Shown in pieces: positions 52,006-60,617 of a DNA stretch of 64,000 nt. Below the pieces are notes generated by a model. It did not search any database. It saw nothing but the letters and a program-made list of their open reading frames with translations, and was not told the DNA's origin. The stretch is taken from the NCBI RefSeq assembly GCF_000717335.1, contig NZ_JNYZ01000029.1:1-64000 (forward strand), given 5' to 3'. This DNA is from Amycolatopsis jejuensis. GTDB lineage: Bacteria; Actinomycetota; Actinomycetes; Mycobacteriales; Pseudonocardiaceae. A program made the translations under genes and the position numbers. Each line of letters opens with the position of its first letter. Position 1 is the first letter of the stretch.

Positions 52006-52353
52006 ATGGTCTCCTGTGACATCTGCGGTCGCTCGACCCATTCCGGCGCGAAGCAGTACTCGGCGGCGCACGTGCGCTGGGCCGCCGACGCGGGGTTTCG
52101 CCCGGTCGAGGCGCTGGCGCGGTTCCGGCCGCTGGCCGGCGTCGTGGGGATCGAGGACGGTCACCTCGTGGAACGATGGCTGGAAGAGGTCCGCCGTGAT
52201 CGGACCGACTGGCTGCTCTGCTGGTCGTGCTCGAACGCGCTCGCGCAGTACCTGCGTCCCACCGGCGGCCCGCCACTACCCGGGGAACCCGTGGTGCGGG
52301 GCCGGTTCTTGCGGTGGGTACGCAAGCGTTCGGGCGTCCGCGGGTCCACATAG
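52006..52353 (+). CDS. Hypothetical small cysteine-motif protein
   Basis: A 115-aa soluble protein with two C-x2-C pairs, CDIC at residues 4-7 and CWSC near 65-68, suggesting one zinc site joining the ends of a helical core. ATG at 52006 is chosen so that the first pair is at the start; upstream codons are not conserved-looking. No family was recognised. Stands alone on the + strand between divergent sigma and Acg-like genes. Confidence 0.6.
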   Translation: MVSCDICGRSTHSGAKQYSAAHVRWAADAGFRPVEALARFRPLAGVVGIEDGHLVERWLEEVRRDRTDWLLCWSCSNALAQYLRPTGGPPLPGEPVVRGRFLRWVRKRSGVRGST

Positions 52354-52458
52354 GACTGCGCAGCGGACCCGGATGATTCCACCGCTGTCCGCGGCCGCGA
52401 CTCGCGCGTACCCTGTCCTACGGGTTCCGACCCGACCGGGACCCGGTGGGATGCGGAC

Positions 52459-53343
52459 ATGTCCGGTGGGCGGGTTCCAGATCTGACGGTCGTCGAAAAG
52501 GCGGTGGCCGCGGCTCTTCGCGCGCCCACGGTGTATGGCGGCTCGCCGGGGCAGTGGCGGATCGGCCACAGCGCGCTGCACCTGTTCGCCGACACTGCCC
52601 GCTGGGAACCCGCCGTGGACCCCGACGGCCGCGCGCTGATGCTGAGCTGCGGTGCGGCGCTGCACCACTTTCGGGTGAGTTTTGCCGGTCTCGGCTGGAG
52701 CACCCGCGTGGTGCGGCTGCCGCGGCCGGCGGACGAGCCGGGCCACCTCGCGGTGGTCACGCCGCTGCCGGCCGAGCCGCCGCCGGAGGAGGCCGCCCTC
52801 GCCGGGGCGATCGACCGCCGCCGCGACCGGCCGCGGCACGGCGGACGCCCGGTACCCCGCGAGTACGTGGACGGCATGGTGCGGGCAGCGGCGCGGGAAG
52901 GTGCGGTGCTGCAACGGGAAGGCTTGGTCCGGCTCCGGCCGGGAGCGGGGACGGCGGCGCGGGGCGCCCGGCACCGGGTGGTGGCGCCGAGCCGGGTCAT
53001 CAGCGGGCGGCGGCCACCCGCGGTCGAGGTGCGCAGCGCCCCGGCAGTGCTGGTGCTGAGCACGGCCGACGACACGCCGCTCGCCTGGCTGCGCGCCGGG
53101 GAGGCATGGAGCGCGGTGGTGCTGACGGCGGCGAAATACGGGCTGGCGGTCCGTACCGATCGCGTATTCGAGGCGAAATGGACGACGGCCGGGCGGATTC
53201 CGCAGGCCGCGCTGCACCCGGGCTGGCCGCTGCCGGTTGCCGAGCCGGTGCTTGCGGACGTCGCCGAGGTCCTCGAACCACTCGAGGTCCTCGAACCACT
53301 CGAGGTCCGCTACCAGGTGAGCGGAAGCTGGTACAGGCCGTAG
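52459..53343 (+). CDS. Acg-like nitroreductase-family protein, divergent and shortened
   Basis: A 294-aa protein recognised by RALMLSCGAALHHFRVSFAGLGW, a PEEAAL...AIDRRRDRP block and RAGEAWSAVVLTAAKYGLA, as in DosR-regulon Acg/Rv2032 proteins with FMN folds. Differences: the N-terminal NTQPW motif that contacts flavin is replaced by GGSPGQW, a stretch near residues 150-190 looks out of register or deleted, and the C-terminus carries a tandem repeat. Members are about 330 aa. It may be degenerate. Its end overlaps the convergent P450 gene by 34 bp. Confidence 0.6.
   Translation: MSGGRVPDLTVVEKAVAAALRAPTVYGGSPGQWRIGHSALHLFADTARWEPAVDPDGRALMLSCGAALHHFRVSFAGLGWSTRVVRLPRPADEPGHLAVVTPLPAEPPPEEAALAGAIDRRRDRPRHGGRPVPREYVDGMVRAAAREGAVLQREGLVRLRPGAGTAARGARHRVVAPSRVISGRRPPAVEVRSAPAVLVLSTADDTPLAWLRAGEAWSAVVLTAAKYGLAVRTDRVFEAKWTTAGRIPQAALHPGWPLPVAEPVLADVAEVLEPLEVLEPLEVRYQVSGSWYRP
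53266..53308. repeat. 18-bp tandem repeat, 2.4 copies, in the Acg-like gene end
   Basis: Two exact copies of an 18-bp unit (53266-53283, 53284-53301) and seven bases of a third give the protein repeat EVLEPL. It ends two bases before the P450 stop codon. Likely a recent slippage expansion. Confidence 0.85.
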
Positions 53344-54515
53344 ATGTTGGCGTCGTCCTTGAACGGCAGGTCGTCGACCTCCGCCGCGAGGGCGAGCGTG
53401 GGAATCCGCCGGAACAGGGTGTCGAACACGATCTGCAGTTCCATCCGGGCCAGGTTCTGCCCGAGGCATTGGTGCGGCCCGAACCCGAACGCGACGTGAT
53501 GGCGCGCGCTGCGGGTGATGTCGAGTTCGTCGGGATTGTCGAACGCCCGCGGGTCGCGGTTGGCCGCGTGACCCAGTGCCAGCACGCCTTCGCCCGCCTT
53601 GATGAGCTGTCCGCCGACCTCGATGTCCTCGATGCACAGCCGGGCCGTCGCCACGTCGAGGATGGTGAAGTACCGCAGCATTTCCTCGACGGCATCGAGA
53701 GTTTTGCCCGGGTCGGCCTTGATCGCCGCGAGCTGGTCCGGGTTGCGCAGGAGGGCGACCGTCGACAGCGAAATCATGTTCGCCGTCGTCTCGTGCCCGC
53801 CGGCCAGCAGCAGGAAACCCATGGCAGCCAACGACGCCCGCCGGTACGTGCCTTCCGCACGCAGCTTGCCGATCTGCCGCCCGAGCAGGTCGTCCGGCGG
53901 GTTCTTCTCCTTCTCCGCGACCAGGTCGGTCAGGTACCCGGTGAGGGCGCCCAGCGCCGCCCGCCTTTCTTCCGGCGACGCGGTGCGGCTGATCAGGTTC
54001 GTGGTGTTCTCCTGGAAGAAATCGTGGTCGGCGTAGGGAACGCCGAGCATCTCGCAGATCACCAGCGACGGCACCGGCAGTGACACCGTCTCCACCAGAT
54101 CACCCGGTTTCGGCCCGGCCAGCAGCGCGTCGACCTGCGTGTCGACGATCTTCTGGATCCGCGGCCGCAGCGCCTCCAGCCGGCGCACGGTGAACTCGCC
54201 GAGCACGGCCTTGCGGGCCCTGCTGTGCTCGGGCGCGTCCATGGAAACCAGCGTGCGTTCGTCGTCCGGCCGCCGGAAGGCCGCCTCGCCCTCGACGATC
54301 TGCGGGAAGTCCGGATGCTGCCGGTCGGCGCTGAACCGCCGGTCGTTCAGCACCGTCCGCACGTCCTCATGGCGGCTGACCACCCAGGCGTACCCGTCGT
54401 CGGGCAGCCGGACCCGCGTGACCGGCTCCTGCTCGCGGATCTCCTCGTACGCGGGCGGCGGTGCGAACGGGCAGGTGCGTGCCATGGGGAACTCGTGTTT
54501 CCCGACGGTGGTCAT
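53310..54515 (-). CDS. Cytochrome P450, complete
   Basis: A 401-aa monooxygenase. I-helix LLLAGGHETTANM, K-helix EEMLRY (ExxR), and heme loop FGFGPHQCLG are all present, in contrast to the P450 at the window start. The N-terminus CPFAPPPAYEEI is typical of CYP107/105-like soluble bacterial enzymes. ATG at 54515 follows GGAAAGGAAAAGTC. Its start overlaps the ketopantoate-reductase-like stop (ATGA), so they form one transcript under TetR control. Partner ferredoxin not in the window. Confidence 0.94.
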   Translation of the reverse strand: MTTVGKHEFPMARTCPFAPPPAYEEIREQEPVTRVRLPDDGYAWVVSRHEDVRTVLNDRRFSADRQHPDFPQIVEGEAAFRRPDDERTLVSMDAPEHSRARKAVLGEFTVRRLEALRPRIQKIVDTQVDALLAGPKPGDLVETVSLPVPSLVICEMLGVPYADHDFFQENTTNLISRTASPEERRAALGALTGYLTDLVAEKEKNPPDDLLGRQIGKLRAEGTYRRASLAAMGFLLLAGGHETTANMISLSTVALLRNPDQLAAIKADPGKTLDAVEEMLRYFTILDVATARLCIEDIEVGGQLIKAGEGVLALGHAANRDPRAFDNPDELDITRSARHHVAFGFGPHQCLGQNLARMELQIVFDTLFRRIPTLALAAEVDDLPFKDDANIYGLYQLPLTW

Positions 54516-55471
54516 GACTTTTCCTTTCCTGCGGATGACCGGGTGAAATACGGTTCGGCGGCTTCGAGCCGGGGAACCGGAACGCCGAGGCGGCGGGCTT
54601 CGGCGAGGGTGTCGCGGCAGACTTCCCGTGGCTCCACCGCATCGGGGTCGGAATGCGCCACGAAATTCGCCCGCACCGGCTCGAAATACGCGGTGAGCCC
54701 GGCGAGCACGGCAGCGGTCAGCCAAACCGGCCGGCGGAACAGCGGGAGCCGGTGGCGTCGGAGGTCGACGCCGCGTGCCTTCAGCAGTGGCACGAGTTCG
54801 CGGCCGGCGAGCAGCGCCCGATGAAGATCGCCGGGCGCCCCGGCCAGTTTCGACAACGACCCGAGCCGCACGGCCTGCGACATCAGACCCGCATCCGACA
54901 CGAAGTGGATCCACAGCCAGCCCCGGAAATCCGGTTGTTCCCGCAGCCGGAACCCGGCCTCGCCGAACAGGTCACGCACGGCCTGCTCGCGGGCGGTCGG
55001 CGGCCGGCCGAGAGTCCCGAGGACGACCGAGGTCATCAGGGTCGCGCGGAGCACCCCGTCCTCGCCGAAACCGCCGCCCGCTTGGGGAAATCCCCACGCG
55101 ACCCGGTCGACCGGCAGCGGCGCGATCGCGTCGAGCGGTTCTTCCCAGATGTTGCCGAACACCAGCACAGTGGCGTCCCCGAGCCGCGGCGCCAGCACCG
55201 CCGCCGCCTCCGCGAGCCGATAGTGCGGGACGCTCACCACGATCAGGTCGAAGTCCCCGTCGAGGTTTTCGCGGTACCGCACCGGCCACTGCTCCGTTAC
55301 CCGCTTCCCGCGCAGCCGATGCCGCGTGTCGAGGAGATCGAGGCCGATCGTGTCGCCGTACGTCGCGGCGCGGCCCGGCCGGACGTAGAACTCGACCTCG
55401 TGGCCGGCCTGTTCCAGCGCCCACCCGTAGACGGTCGAGATGACCCCCCGGCCGAACATCAGGATCTTCAT
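54512..55471 (-). CDS. Ketopantoate reductase (PanE/ApbA)-family oxidoreductase
   Basis: A 319-aa NADP-binding dehydrogenase. The N-terminus KILMFGRGVISTVYGWALEQAG carries a nucleotide-binding Gly motif, and GFPQAGG and a helical C-terminal domain follow the family pattern. It differs from housekeeping PanE in the Lys/Asn region, so the substrate is likely another 2-oxo acid or ketone. ATG at 55471 is nearest to the family start. Divergent from TetR, with two operator copies between. Confidence 0.82.
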   Translation of the reverse strand: MKILMFGRGVISTVYGWALEQAGHEVEFYVRPGRAATYGDTIGLDLLDTRHRLRGKRVTEQWPVRYRENLDGDFDLIVVSVPHYRLAEAAAVLAPRLGDATVLVFGNIWEEPLDAIAPLPVDRVAWGFPQAGGGFGEDGVLRATLMTSVVLGTLGRPPTAREQAVRDLFGEAGFRLREQPDFRGWLWIHFVSDAGLMSQAVRLGSLSKLAGAPGDLHRALLAGRELVPLLKARGVDLRRHRLPLFRRPVWLTAAVLAGLTAYFEPVRANFVAHSDPDAVEPREVCRDTLAEARRLGVPVPRLEAAEPYFTRSSAGKEKS

Positions 55472-55495
55472 GAAGGACTCCGTACGGTACGATCC

Positions 55496-55516
55496 AAGTG
55501 GAGGTGATCTCCACTT
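55496..55516. promoter_or_regulatory. TetR operator copy 1: AAGTGGAG-GTGAT-CTCCACTT
   Basis: Perfect 8-bp arms, 5-bp spacer. It lies 25 bp from the reductase start and shares the core GGAGRTGATCTCC with copy 2. Symmetry and divergent context point to the adjacent TetR protein. Confidence 0.75.
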
Positions 55517-55524
55517 ACGAAAAT

Positions 55525-55541
55525 ATGGAGATGATCTCCAT
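55525..55541. promoter_or_regulatory. TetR operator copy 2: ATGGAG-ATGAT-CTCCAT
   Basis: Perfect 6-bp arms with the same 5-bp spacer as copy 1, 27 bp centre to centre, and 25 bp before the TetR start. Two sites allow control of both the tetR gene and the reductase-P450 operon. Confidence 0.75.
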
Positions 55542-55565
55542 TTGTCAACCGGGAGGCGAACCCGC

Positions 55566-56144
55566 ATGACCACCGGCAAACCGCTGCGTGCCGACGCCCA
55601 GCGCAACCGCGCCGCCCTCATCGCGAAGGCCCGCGAAGTCTTCGACGCCGGTGAGTTCTTCGACCTGCGCTTCGACGATTTCGCCGCACTGGCCGGGGTC
55701 GGCACCGGGACGCTGTACCGCCATTTCCCCACCCGCGAAGCCCTCGCGGAGGCCGTCTACCACGAAGAAATCCTGACTTTGCGCGACCACGCCCGTGAGT
55801 TGCAGGCCACCCTGCCCGCCGCGGAGGCGTTGTCGGCGTTCCTGCGCGCCATGGTCGAGCACATCCACACCCACCACGGCCTCGCCCGCACGCTGTCCAC
55901 CCTCATGGCCGCCAGCACGAACGGCCTCACGGAAGGCAGCCAGGCGCTGGAAAATGCCGTCGCCGACCTCGTCGCGACCGCCGCCCGGGAGGGTGCTGTC
56001 CGCGCCGACATCGACCCCGGCGCGGTCATGATGGCGCTGCACGGCATCGGCGCCGCCCACGACCGCCCGAACTGGCGCACCGAGGCGGACCACCTGATCA
56101 CCCTCGTCGTGGACGGGTTCCGCCCGGCAGGGGAAAAGCCGTAG
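55566..56144 (+). CDS. TetR-family repressor of the P450 operon
   Basis: A 192-aa regulator with an HTH at residues about 15-60 (FDDFAALAGVGTGTLYRHFPTREAL) and a helical effector domain. ATG at 55566 follows GGGAGG; the 55440 extension lies across the operators. Its stop touches the LysR stop with no spare base, so the two genes converge without a spacer or terminator. Confidence 0.93.
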   Translation: MTTGKPLRADAQRNRAALIAKAREVFDAGEFFDLRFDDFAALAGVGTGTLYRHFPTREALAEAVYHEEILTLRDHARELQATLPAAEALSAFLRAMVEHIHTHHGLARTLSTLMAASTNGLTEGSQALENAVADLVATAAREGAVRADIDPGAVMMALHGIGAAHDRPNWRTEADHLITLVVDGFRPAGEKP

Positions 56145-57074
56145 TCAGCGTTCCAGCAGTGCCGCGGTAGCGCGAAGCTGGGCGGCAAGTGCTTGCGCAC
56201 CAGGGGAAAGCGGGCGCAGAGCCGACATTGTCATGCCCACGGCCTGGCGCACCGACGTCGGTTCCGCCGGGAGTGCTTTGATCCCCGGGGAACGCTCGGC
56301 CACCAGCTCCGGGATCACGCCCACCGCGTCCGTCGTGAGCAGCAGCTCCTGCAAGGTCAGCGGCGACGTGCACTCCACGACATTGCGCGGCATGGTGACC
56401 TCCGCACCGACGAAGAGCTGCTCGAGCTCCGCCCGCAGCGTGGTCTCCTCACCGGGCAGGACCCAGGGGTAGTCCACCATCTCCGGCAGCGTGGTGTGCT
56501 TCCTCCGGTGCAGCGGATGTCCTTCCCTGGCCACGAATCTGACCGGCTCCGAGTACAGCCGGTCCTGCACGGTCCCCTCCGGCGCGGTGGCGGTGAGTCG
56601 GCCGAGGATGACGTCGAGGGTCCCGGTGAGCAGTGAACGCCGGAGGATGTCCTGGGTGCCCTCGACGACCTTCACCGTCAACGTGGGGTGCAGGGACTTG
56701 AGGGTGGCGATCGCGCGGGGGAGCAGGATCGCGGACCCGGCCAGGTGGGTACCGACCGCGACCGTCCCGAGTTCGGCCCGGCTCAGCAGCTCCAGGTCGC
56801 GCGTGGCGTGGCGTAGTTGGGCGAGCACCGCGCGGGCGTGGCTGATGAACGATTCGCCGTAAATGGTGGCGACCGTGCCGCGCGGCAATCGTTCGAACAA
56901 CGGCACGCCGAGGATTTCTTCGACGTCGCGAATGGTGCGGGTGACCACCGGCTGGGTCACGTGCAGCACTCGCGCGGCGCCGACGATCGAGCTTTCGTCC
57001 GCGACCGCGGTGACGAAGACGAGGTGCCGCAGTTTGAGCCCGCTGCCGAGGAGGTCACTGGCCGAGTACTGCAT
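56145..57074 (-). CDS. LysR-family regulator of the 3-hydroxyanthranilate operon
   Basis: A 309-aa regulator: HTH at residues about 20-70 (SSIVGAARVLHVTQPVVTRTIRDVEEIL) and an effector-binding domain, nearest to GbpR/PcaQ-like LysR proteins. ATG at 57074 is preferred to one at 57095. Divergent from the dehydrogenase gene with an 83-bp gap containing four GCAT repeats, so it is the likely activator, probably responding to an aminomuconate-pathway intermediate. Confidence 0.88.
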   Translation of the reverse strand: MQYSASDLLGSGLKLRHLVFVTAVADESSIVGAARVLHVTQPVVTRTIRDVEEILGVPLFERLPRGTVATIYGESFISHARAVLAQLRHATRDLELLSRAELGTVAVGTHLAGSAILLPRAIATLKSLHPTLTVKVVEGTQDILRRSLLTGTLDVILGRLTATAPEGTVQDRLYSEPVRFVAREGHPLHRRKHTTLPEMVDYPWVLPGEETTLRAELEQLFVGAEVTMPRNVVECTSPLTLQELLLTTDAVGVIPELVAERSPGIKALPAEPTSVRQAVGMTMSALRPLSPGAQALAAQLRATAALLER

Positions 57075-57157
57075 GAGCGAAGCATAGCTGAACAAGCATG
57101 GGTGTCGCCCTGAAGAGCATTAGACGAGCATGTCTCTCCTGCCTAGGCTTGGTCACC
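57075..57157. promoter_or_regulatory. Divergent control region with four spaced GCAT repeats
   Basis: GCAT occurs at 57082, 57096, 57117 and 57128; as AAGCAT twice, 14 bp apart, then GAGCAT twice, 11 bp apart. The two pairs lie between a LysR gene and the operon it should activate. LysR proteins bind such paired half-sites, but no classical T-N11-A palindrome is clear. Confidence 0.4.
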
Positions 57158-58627
57158 ATGAACTCCTCGCGAGCGGCCGCCGTCCTCAACGTGGTCGGCG
57201 GCGAGCGGCTTCCCGGCCGCGCCACGTTCGAGAAGGTCAACCCGGCCGACGGGTCCCTCGTCGCGCTCGTTCACGACGCCGGTCCGGACGTCGTCGACCT
57301 GGCGGTTTCCGCTGCGCGGACGGCGTTGGACGGGCCGTGGGGCGCGATGCCGGTCAACGAGCGCGCGCAGGTGCTGCGCCGGATCGCGGACAAGATCGAC
57401 GAGCGGGCCGACGAGCTCGCTGCCGCCGAAACTGCCGACACGGGCAAGCCGGCCGCGCTTGTGCGGGACCTCGACGTCGCCCGGGCGGCACAGAACTTCC
57501 GGGCTTTCGCCGACGTCATCGCGAGTGCCGGGCAGGATTCGTTTCTCACCGACCTCGCCGGTGGCCGCAAGGCGCTCAACTACGCGGTCCGCAAGCCGCT
57601 GGGGGTCGTCGGCGTCATCGTGCCGTGGAATCTGCCGATCTTGTTGCTGACCTGGAAACTGGCGCCTGCCCTCGGGTGCGGCAATACGGTCGTCGTGAAG
57701 CCGTCCGAGGAAACGCCGTCGAGTGCGACGCTGCTGGCGGACATCCTGGCCGACGCCGGGGTGCCCGACGGGGTCTACAACGTGGTGCACGGGTTCGGCC
57801 CGGGCTCGGCGGGCGAGTACCTCACGACACACCCGGGGATCGACGGGATCACCTTCACCGGCGAGTCCTCCACCGGCTCGGCGATCATGCGGGCGGCGGC
57901 GGACCGGGTCCGGCCGGTTTCCTTCGAGCTGGGCGGCAAGAACGCCGCGATCGTGTTCGCGGACTGCGACCTGGAGAAGACGGTCGACGGGCTCACCCGG
58001 TCGATCTTCCTCAACACCGGGCAGGTGTGCCTGTGCACCGAGCGGGTGTACGTCGAACGGCCGATTTTCGACCAGGTCGTGACGCGGCTGGCCGACCGCG
58101 CGCGGCAGTTGCGGCTCGGGCATCCGGATGGTCCGGAAACCACCACCGGTCCGCTGATTTCCGAGCAGCACCGCAAGAAAGTGCTGTCGTATTTCGACCT
58201 TGCGGTGAGCGAAGGCGCCACGGTGGTCACGGGCGGCGGGGTGCCGACGGTCGATCCGGGGCTCGACGGAGGGTTCTGGATCGAGCCGACGCTGTGGACG
58301 GGCCTCGGCAACTCGGCCCGCGTCGTCCGCGAGGAGGTGTTCGGACCCGTCGCCGCGCTGATCCCGTTCGACACCGAGGAGGAAGCGATCCGGCTGGCCA
58401 ACGACACCGAGTACGGGCTGGCCGCCTCGGTGTGGACGACCGACCTCGCGCGCGGGCATCGCATGGCGCAGCGGATGGACGTCGGGATGGCGTGGGTGAA
58501 CACGTGGTACCTGCGGGATCTGCGGTCGCCCTTCGGTGGCGCCGGGCTTTCCGGAATCGGCCGGGAAGGCGGGCACCATTCGCTGCAGTTCTATTCCGAG
58601 CTGACCAATGTCTGTGTCCAGCTCTGA
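57158..58627 (+). CDS. 2-aminomuconate 6-semialdehyde dehydrogenase
   Basis: A 489-aa NAD+-dependent enzyme oxidising 2-aminomuconate semialdehyde to 2-aminomuconate. Nucleophile Cys291 (GQVCLC), base Glu257 (FELGGK) and Asn158 (PWNLP) are in place, and Arg109 and Arg453 stand where the substrate-binding arginines lie in the Pseudomonas fluorescens enzyme (all five at a constant offset of 11 from that protein's Cys302, Glu268, Asn169, Arg120 and Arg464). This fits AMSDH rather than a general aldehyde dehydrogenase. ATG at 57158 is used. First gene of a four-gene operon. Confidence 0.93.
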   Translation: MNSSRAAAVLNVVGGERLPGRATFEKVNPADGSLVALVHDAGPDVVDLAVSAARTALDGPWGAMPVNERAQVLRRIADKIDERADELAAAETADTGKPAALVRDLDVARAAQNFRAFADVIASAGQDSFLTDLAGGRKALNYAVRKPLGVVGVIVPWNLPILLLTWKLAPALGCGNTVVVKPSEETPSSATLLADILADAGVPDGVYNVVHGFGPGSAGEYLTTHPGIDGITFTGESSTGSAIMRAAADRVRPVSFELGGKNAAIVFADCDLEKTVDGLTRSIFLNTGQVCLCTERVYVERPIFDQVVTRLADRARQLRLGHPDGPETTTGPLISEQHRKKVLSYFDLAVSEGATVVTGGGVPTVDPGLDGGFWIEPTLWTGLGNSARVVREEVFGPVAALIPFDTEEEAIRLANDTEYGLAASVWTTDLARGHRMAQRMDVGMAWVNTWYLRDLRSPFGGAGLSGIGREGGHHSLQFYSELTNVCVQL

Positions 58628-58640
58628 CCGGGAGGGTTCC

Positions 58641-59069
58641 ATGGCTCAAGCGAAAGTCGTCGAGGGAAAAGCCACCCCGCGCGGGGCTTTTCCGCATGTG
58701 AAAGTGGCGGGTAACCACGTTTATGTGTCGGGAACCAGCAGCCGGCGCCCGGACGATACGTTCGAGGGCGTCGAAGTGGCTCCCGACGGGACGGTCACCC
58801 TCGACATCCGGGCGCAAACCGACGCGGTGATCCGCAATATCGGCGACATCCTGCAGGCCGTCGGCGCCGGATTGGGTGACCTCGTCCAGGTCACCGCCTA
58901 TTTGGTGAACATGCAGGATTTCGAGGCGTACAACGAGGTGTACGGCCGGTATTTCGACCGGAACGGGCCGACCCGGACCACCGTCGCCGTCCGGGAACTT
59001 CCGCATCCGCATCTGCTCATCGAAATCCAGGCTGTCGCCTGGCTGCCGGGCAAGGAGCCGAACTCATGA
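58641..59069 (+). CDS. 2-aminomuconate deaminase (RidA family)
   Basis: A 142-aa RidA-type protein. Unlike the triple RidA elsewhere in the window it retains the catalytic Arg in [12 protein letters not shown] and the Glu in LIEIQAVAW. With the neighbouring genes it should convert 2-aminomuconate to 4-oxalocrotonate and ammonia. GGGAGG precedes ATG 58641. Overlaps the dioxygenase start by four bases. Confidence 0.9.
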   Translation: MAQAKVVEGKATPRGAFPHVKVAGNHVYVSGTSSRRPDDTFEGVEVAPDGTVTLDIRAQTDAVIRNIGDILQAVGAGLGDLVQVTAYLVNMQDFEAYNEVYGRYFDRNGPTRTTVAVRELPHPHLLIEIQAVAWLPGKEPNS

Positions 59070-59590
59070 CCGCCATCCCGCCGGTGTTCGACCTGGAGAG
59101 CTGGATCCGCGAGCACGAGGCCGATCTGCGGCCGCCGGTGAACAACAAGCAGATGTGGGAACCGCAGGGCGATTTCATCGTGCAGGTGGTGGGCGGGCCG
59201 AACCAGCGCACCGACTACCATTTCGACCCGTACGAGGAATGGTTCTACCAGTACCGCGGAAACATGCACGTGAACCTGATGACCGACGACGGCCCGGTGC
59301 GCGTGGACATCCGCGAAGGCGAAATGTGGATGCTGCCCCGCAATGTCTACCATTCGCCGCAGCGGCCGGAGCCGGGTTCGATCGGTCTGGTCATCGAGCG
59401 CATCCGCGAGGAAGGCGTGCTGGAGACGTTCACCTGGTTCTGCCTGGACTGCAACCATCTCGTGCACCAGGTGGAACTGCAGGTACGGGACATCGTCGCC
59501 GATCTGCCGCCGGTGTTCCGGCAGTTCTACGATTCGGCGGAAGCCCGCACCTGCGGCCATTGCGGCGCGCTGCATCCGGGCAAGGGCTGA
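59066..59590 (+). CDS. 3-hydroxyanthranilate 3,4-dioxygenase
   Basis: A 174-aa cupin that opens the ring of 3-hydroxyanthranilate. Iron ligands are His52, Glu58 and His96; substrate arginines Arg48 and Arg100; and a rubredoxin-like site is formed by Cys126, Cys129, Cys163 and Cys166. Each is one position on from the Cupriavidus enzyme, so the assignment is firm. ATG at 59066 is coupled to the deaminase stop. Confidence 0.96.
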   Translation: MTAIPPVFDLESWIREHEADLRPPVNNKQMWEPQGDFIVQVVGGPNQRTDYHFDPYEEWFYQYRGNMHVNLMTDDGPVRVDIREGEMWMLPRNVYHSPQRPEPGSIGLVIERIREEGVLETFTWFCLDCNHLVHQVELQVRDIVADLPPVFRQFYDSAEARTCGHCGALHPGKG

Positions 59591-59593
59591 GCG

Positions 59594-60613
59594 GTGGGTG
59601 CCATCGACGTCCACACGCACGCGGTGCCGCGGGGCTGGCCGGACCTGGGGGAGGGAAAGCCGTGGCTCCGGGTCGAAAGCGAGCGGGAAGCCGTGATCAT
59701 GATCCGCTCGGCGCAGTTCCGGCGCATCGGCTCGGAATGCTGGGACCCGGAAATCCGGCTCCGCGACATGGCCGCCGACGGAATCGATCTCCAGGTCGTC
59801 TCGCCGACCCCGGTGTTCTTCAGCTACGACACCCCGGCGCGCGAAGGCGAGCGGATTTCCCGCATTTTCAACGATCTGGCGCTCGAAATGTGCACGGGGC
59901 CGCGGCTGGTGCCGTTCTGCCAGGTACCGCTGCAGGATCCGGATGCGGCGTGCCGGGAACTGGAACGAGCCGTCGCGTCCGGCCATCGGGGGGTGGAAAT
60001 CGGCAACCACGTCGGTGACCGCGACCTCGACGACGCCGGCATCGTCACCTTCCTGCAGCACGCCGCGTCGCTGGACGTACCGGTTTTCGTGCACCCGTGG
60101 GACATGCCGGAATCGCCCCGCCTCGACCGGTGGATGGCCCGCTGGCTCACCGGTATGCCCGCGGAAACGCATTTGTCGATCATCGCGATGATTCTCGGCG
60201 GCGTCTTCGACCGGGTACCGCCTTCGCTGCGCATGTGCTTCGCGCACGGCGGGGGGTCGTTCGCGTTCTGGCTGGGGCGGTTCGAGAACGCGTGGCACCA
60301 GCGTTCGGACACTATCGCGAAATCGGCCCTCCCGCCGTCGCAGTACGTGGACCGGTTCAGCGTCGACTCGGTCGTCTTCAGCCCGGTCGCGCTGCGGGCT
60401 TTGGTGGACAGCCTGGGCGCGCAGCAGGTGATGGTGGGCTCCGATTACCCGTACCCGTTGGGCGAACGTCCCGCGGGCGCGGTGGTGCGGAGCGCGGACT
60501 TCCTGTCCCCGCAAGACGCCGACGCAATCCTGTCCGGCAACGCCCGCCGCTTCCTGGGGGCAGCGACGGTGGACCCGATGCTGGGCCGGAGCGAATCCCC
60601 GCCGGCGGTCTGA
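59594..60613 (+). CDS. 2-amino-3-carboxymuconate 6-semialdehyde decarboxylase (ACMSD)
   Basis: A 339-aa zinc decarboxylase of the amidohydrolase superfamily. His7 and His9 (VHTH), His167 (FVHPWD), His218 (CFAHGG) and Asp284 (VGSDYPYP) form the zinc site; the last three keep the spacing of the Pseudomonas enzyme. It turns the dioxygenase product into 2-aminomuconate semialdehyde, steering flux away from quinolinate. GTG at 59594 follows the dioxygenase stop by three bases. Last gene before a convergent peptidase. Confidence 0.95.
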   Translation: MGAIDVHTHAVPRGWPDLGEGKPWLRVESEREAVIMIRSAQFRRIGSECWDPEIRLRDMAADGIDLQVVSPTPVFFSYDTPAREGERISRIFNDLALEMCTGPRLVPFCQVPLQDPDAACRELERAVASGHRGVEIGNHVGDRDLDDAGIVTFLQHAASLDVPVFVHPWDMPESPRLDRWMARWLTGMPAETHLSIIAMILGGVFDRVPPSLRMCFAHGGGSFAFWLGRFENAWHQRSDTIAKSALPPSQYVDRFSVDSVVFSPVALRALVDSLGAQQVMVGSDYPYPLGERPAGAVVRSADFLSPQDADAILSGNARRFLGAATVDPMLGRSESPPAV

Positions 60614-60617
60614 TCCG

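Noticed and set aside
58898..60514. 538-codon frame opposite the dioxygenase and ACMSD genes
   Set aside because: Spans two well-supported genes and shows only composition bias.
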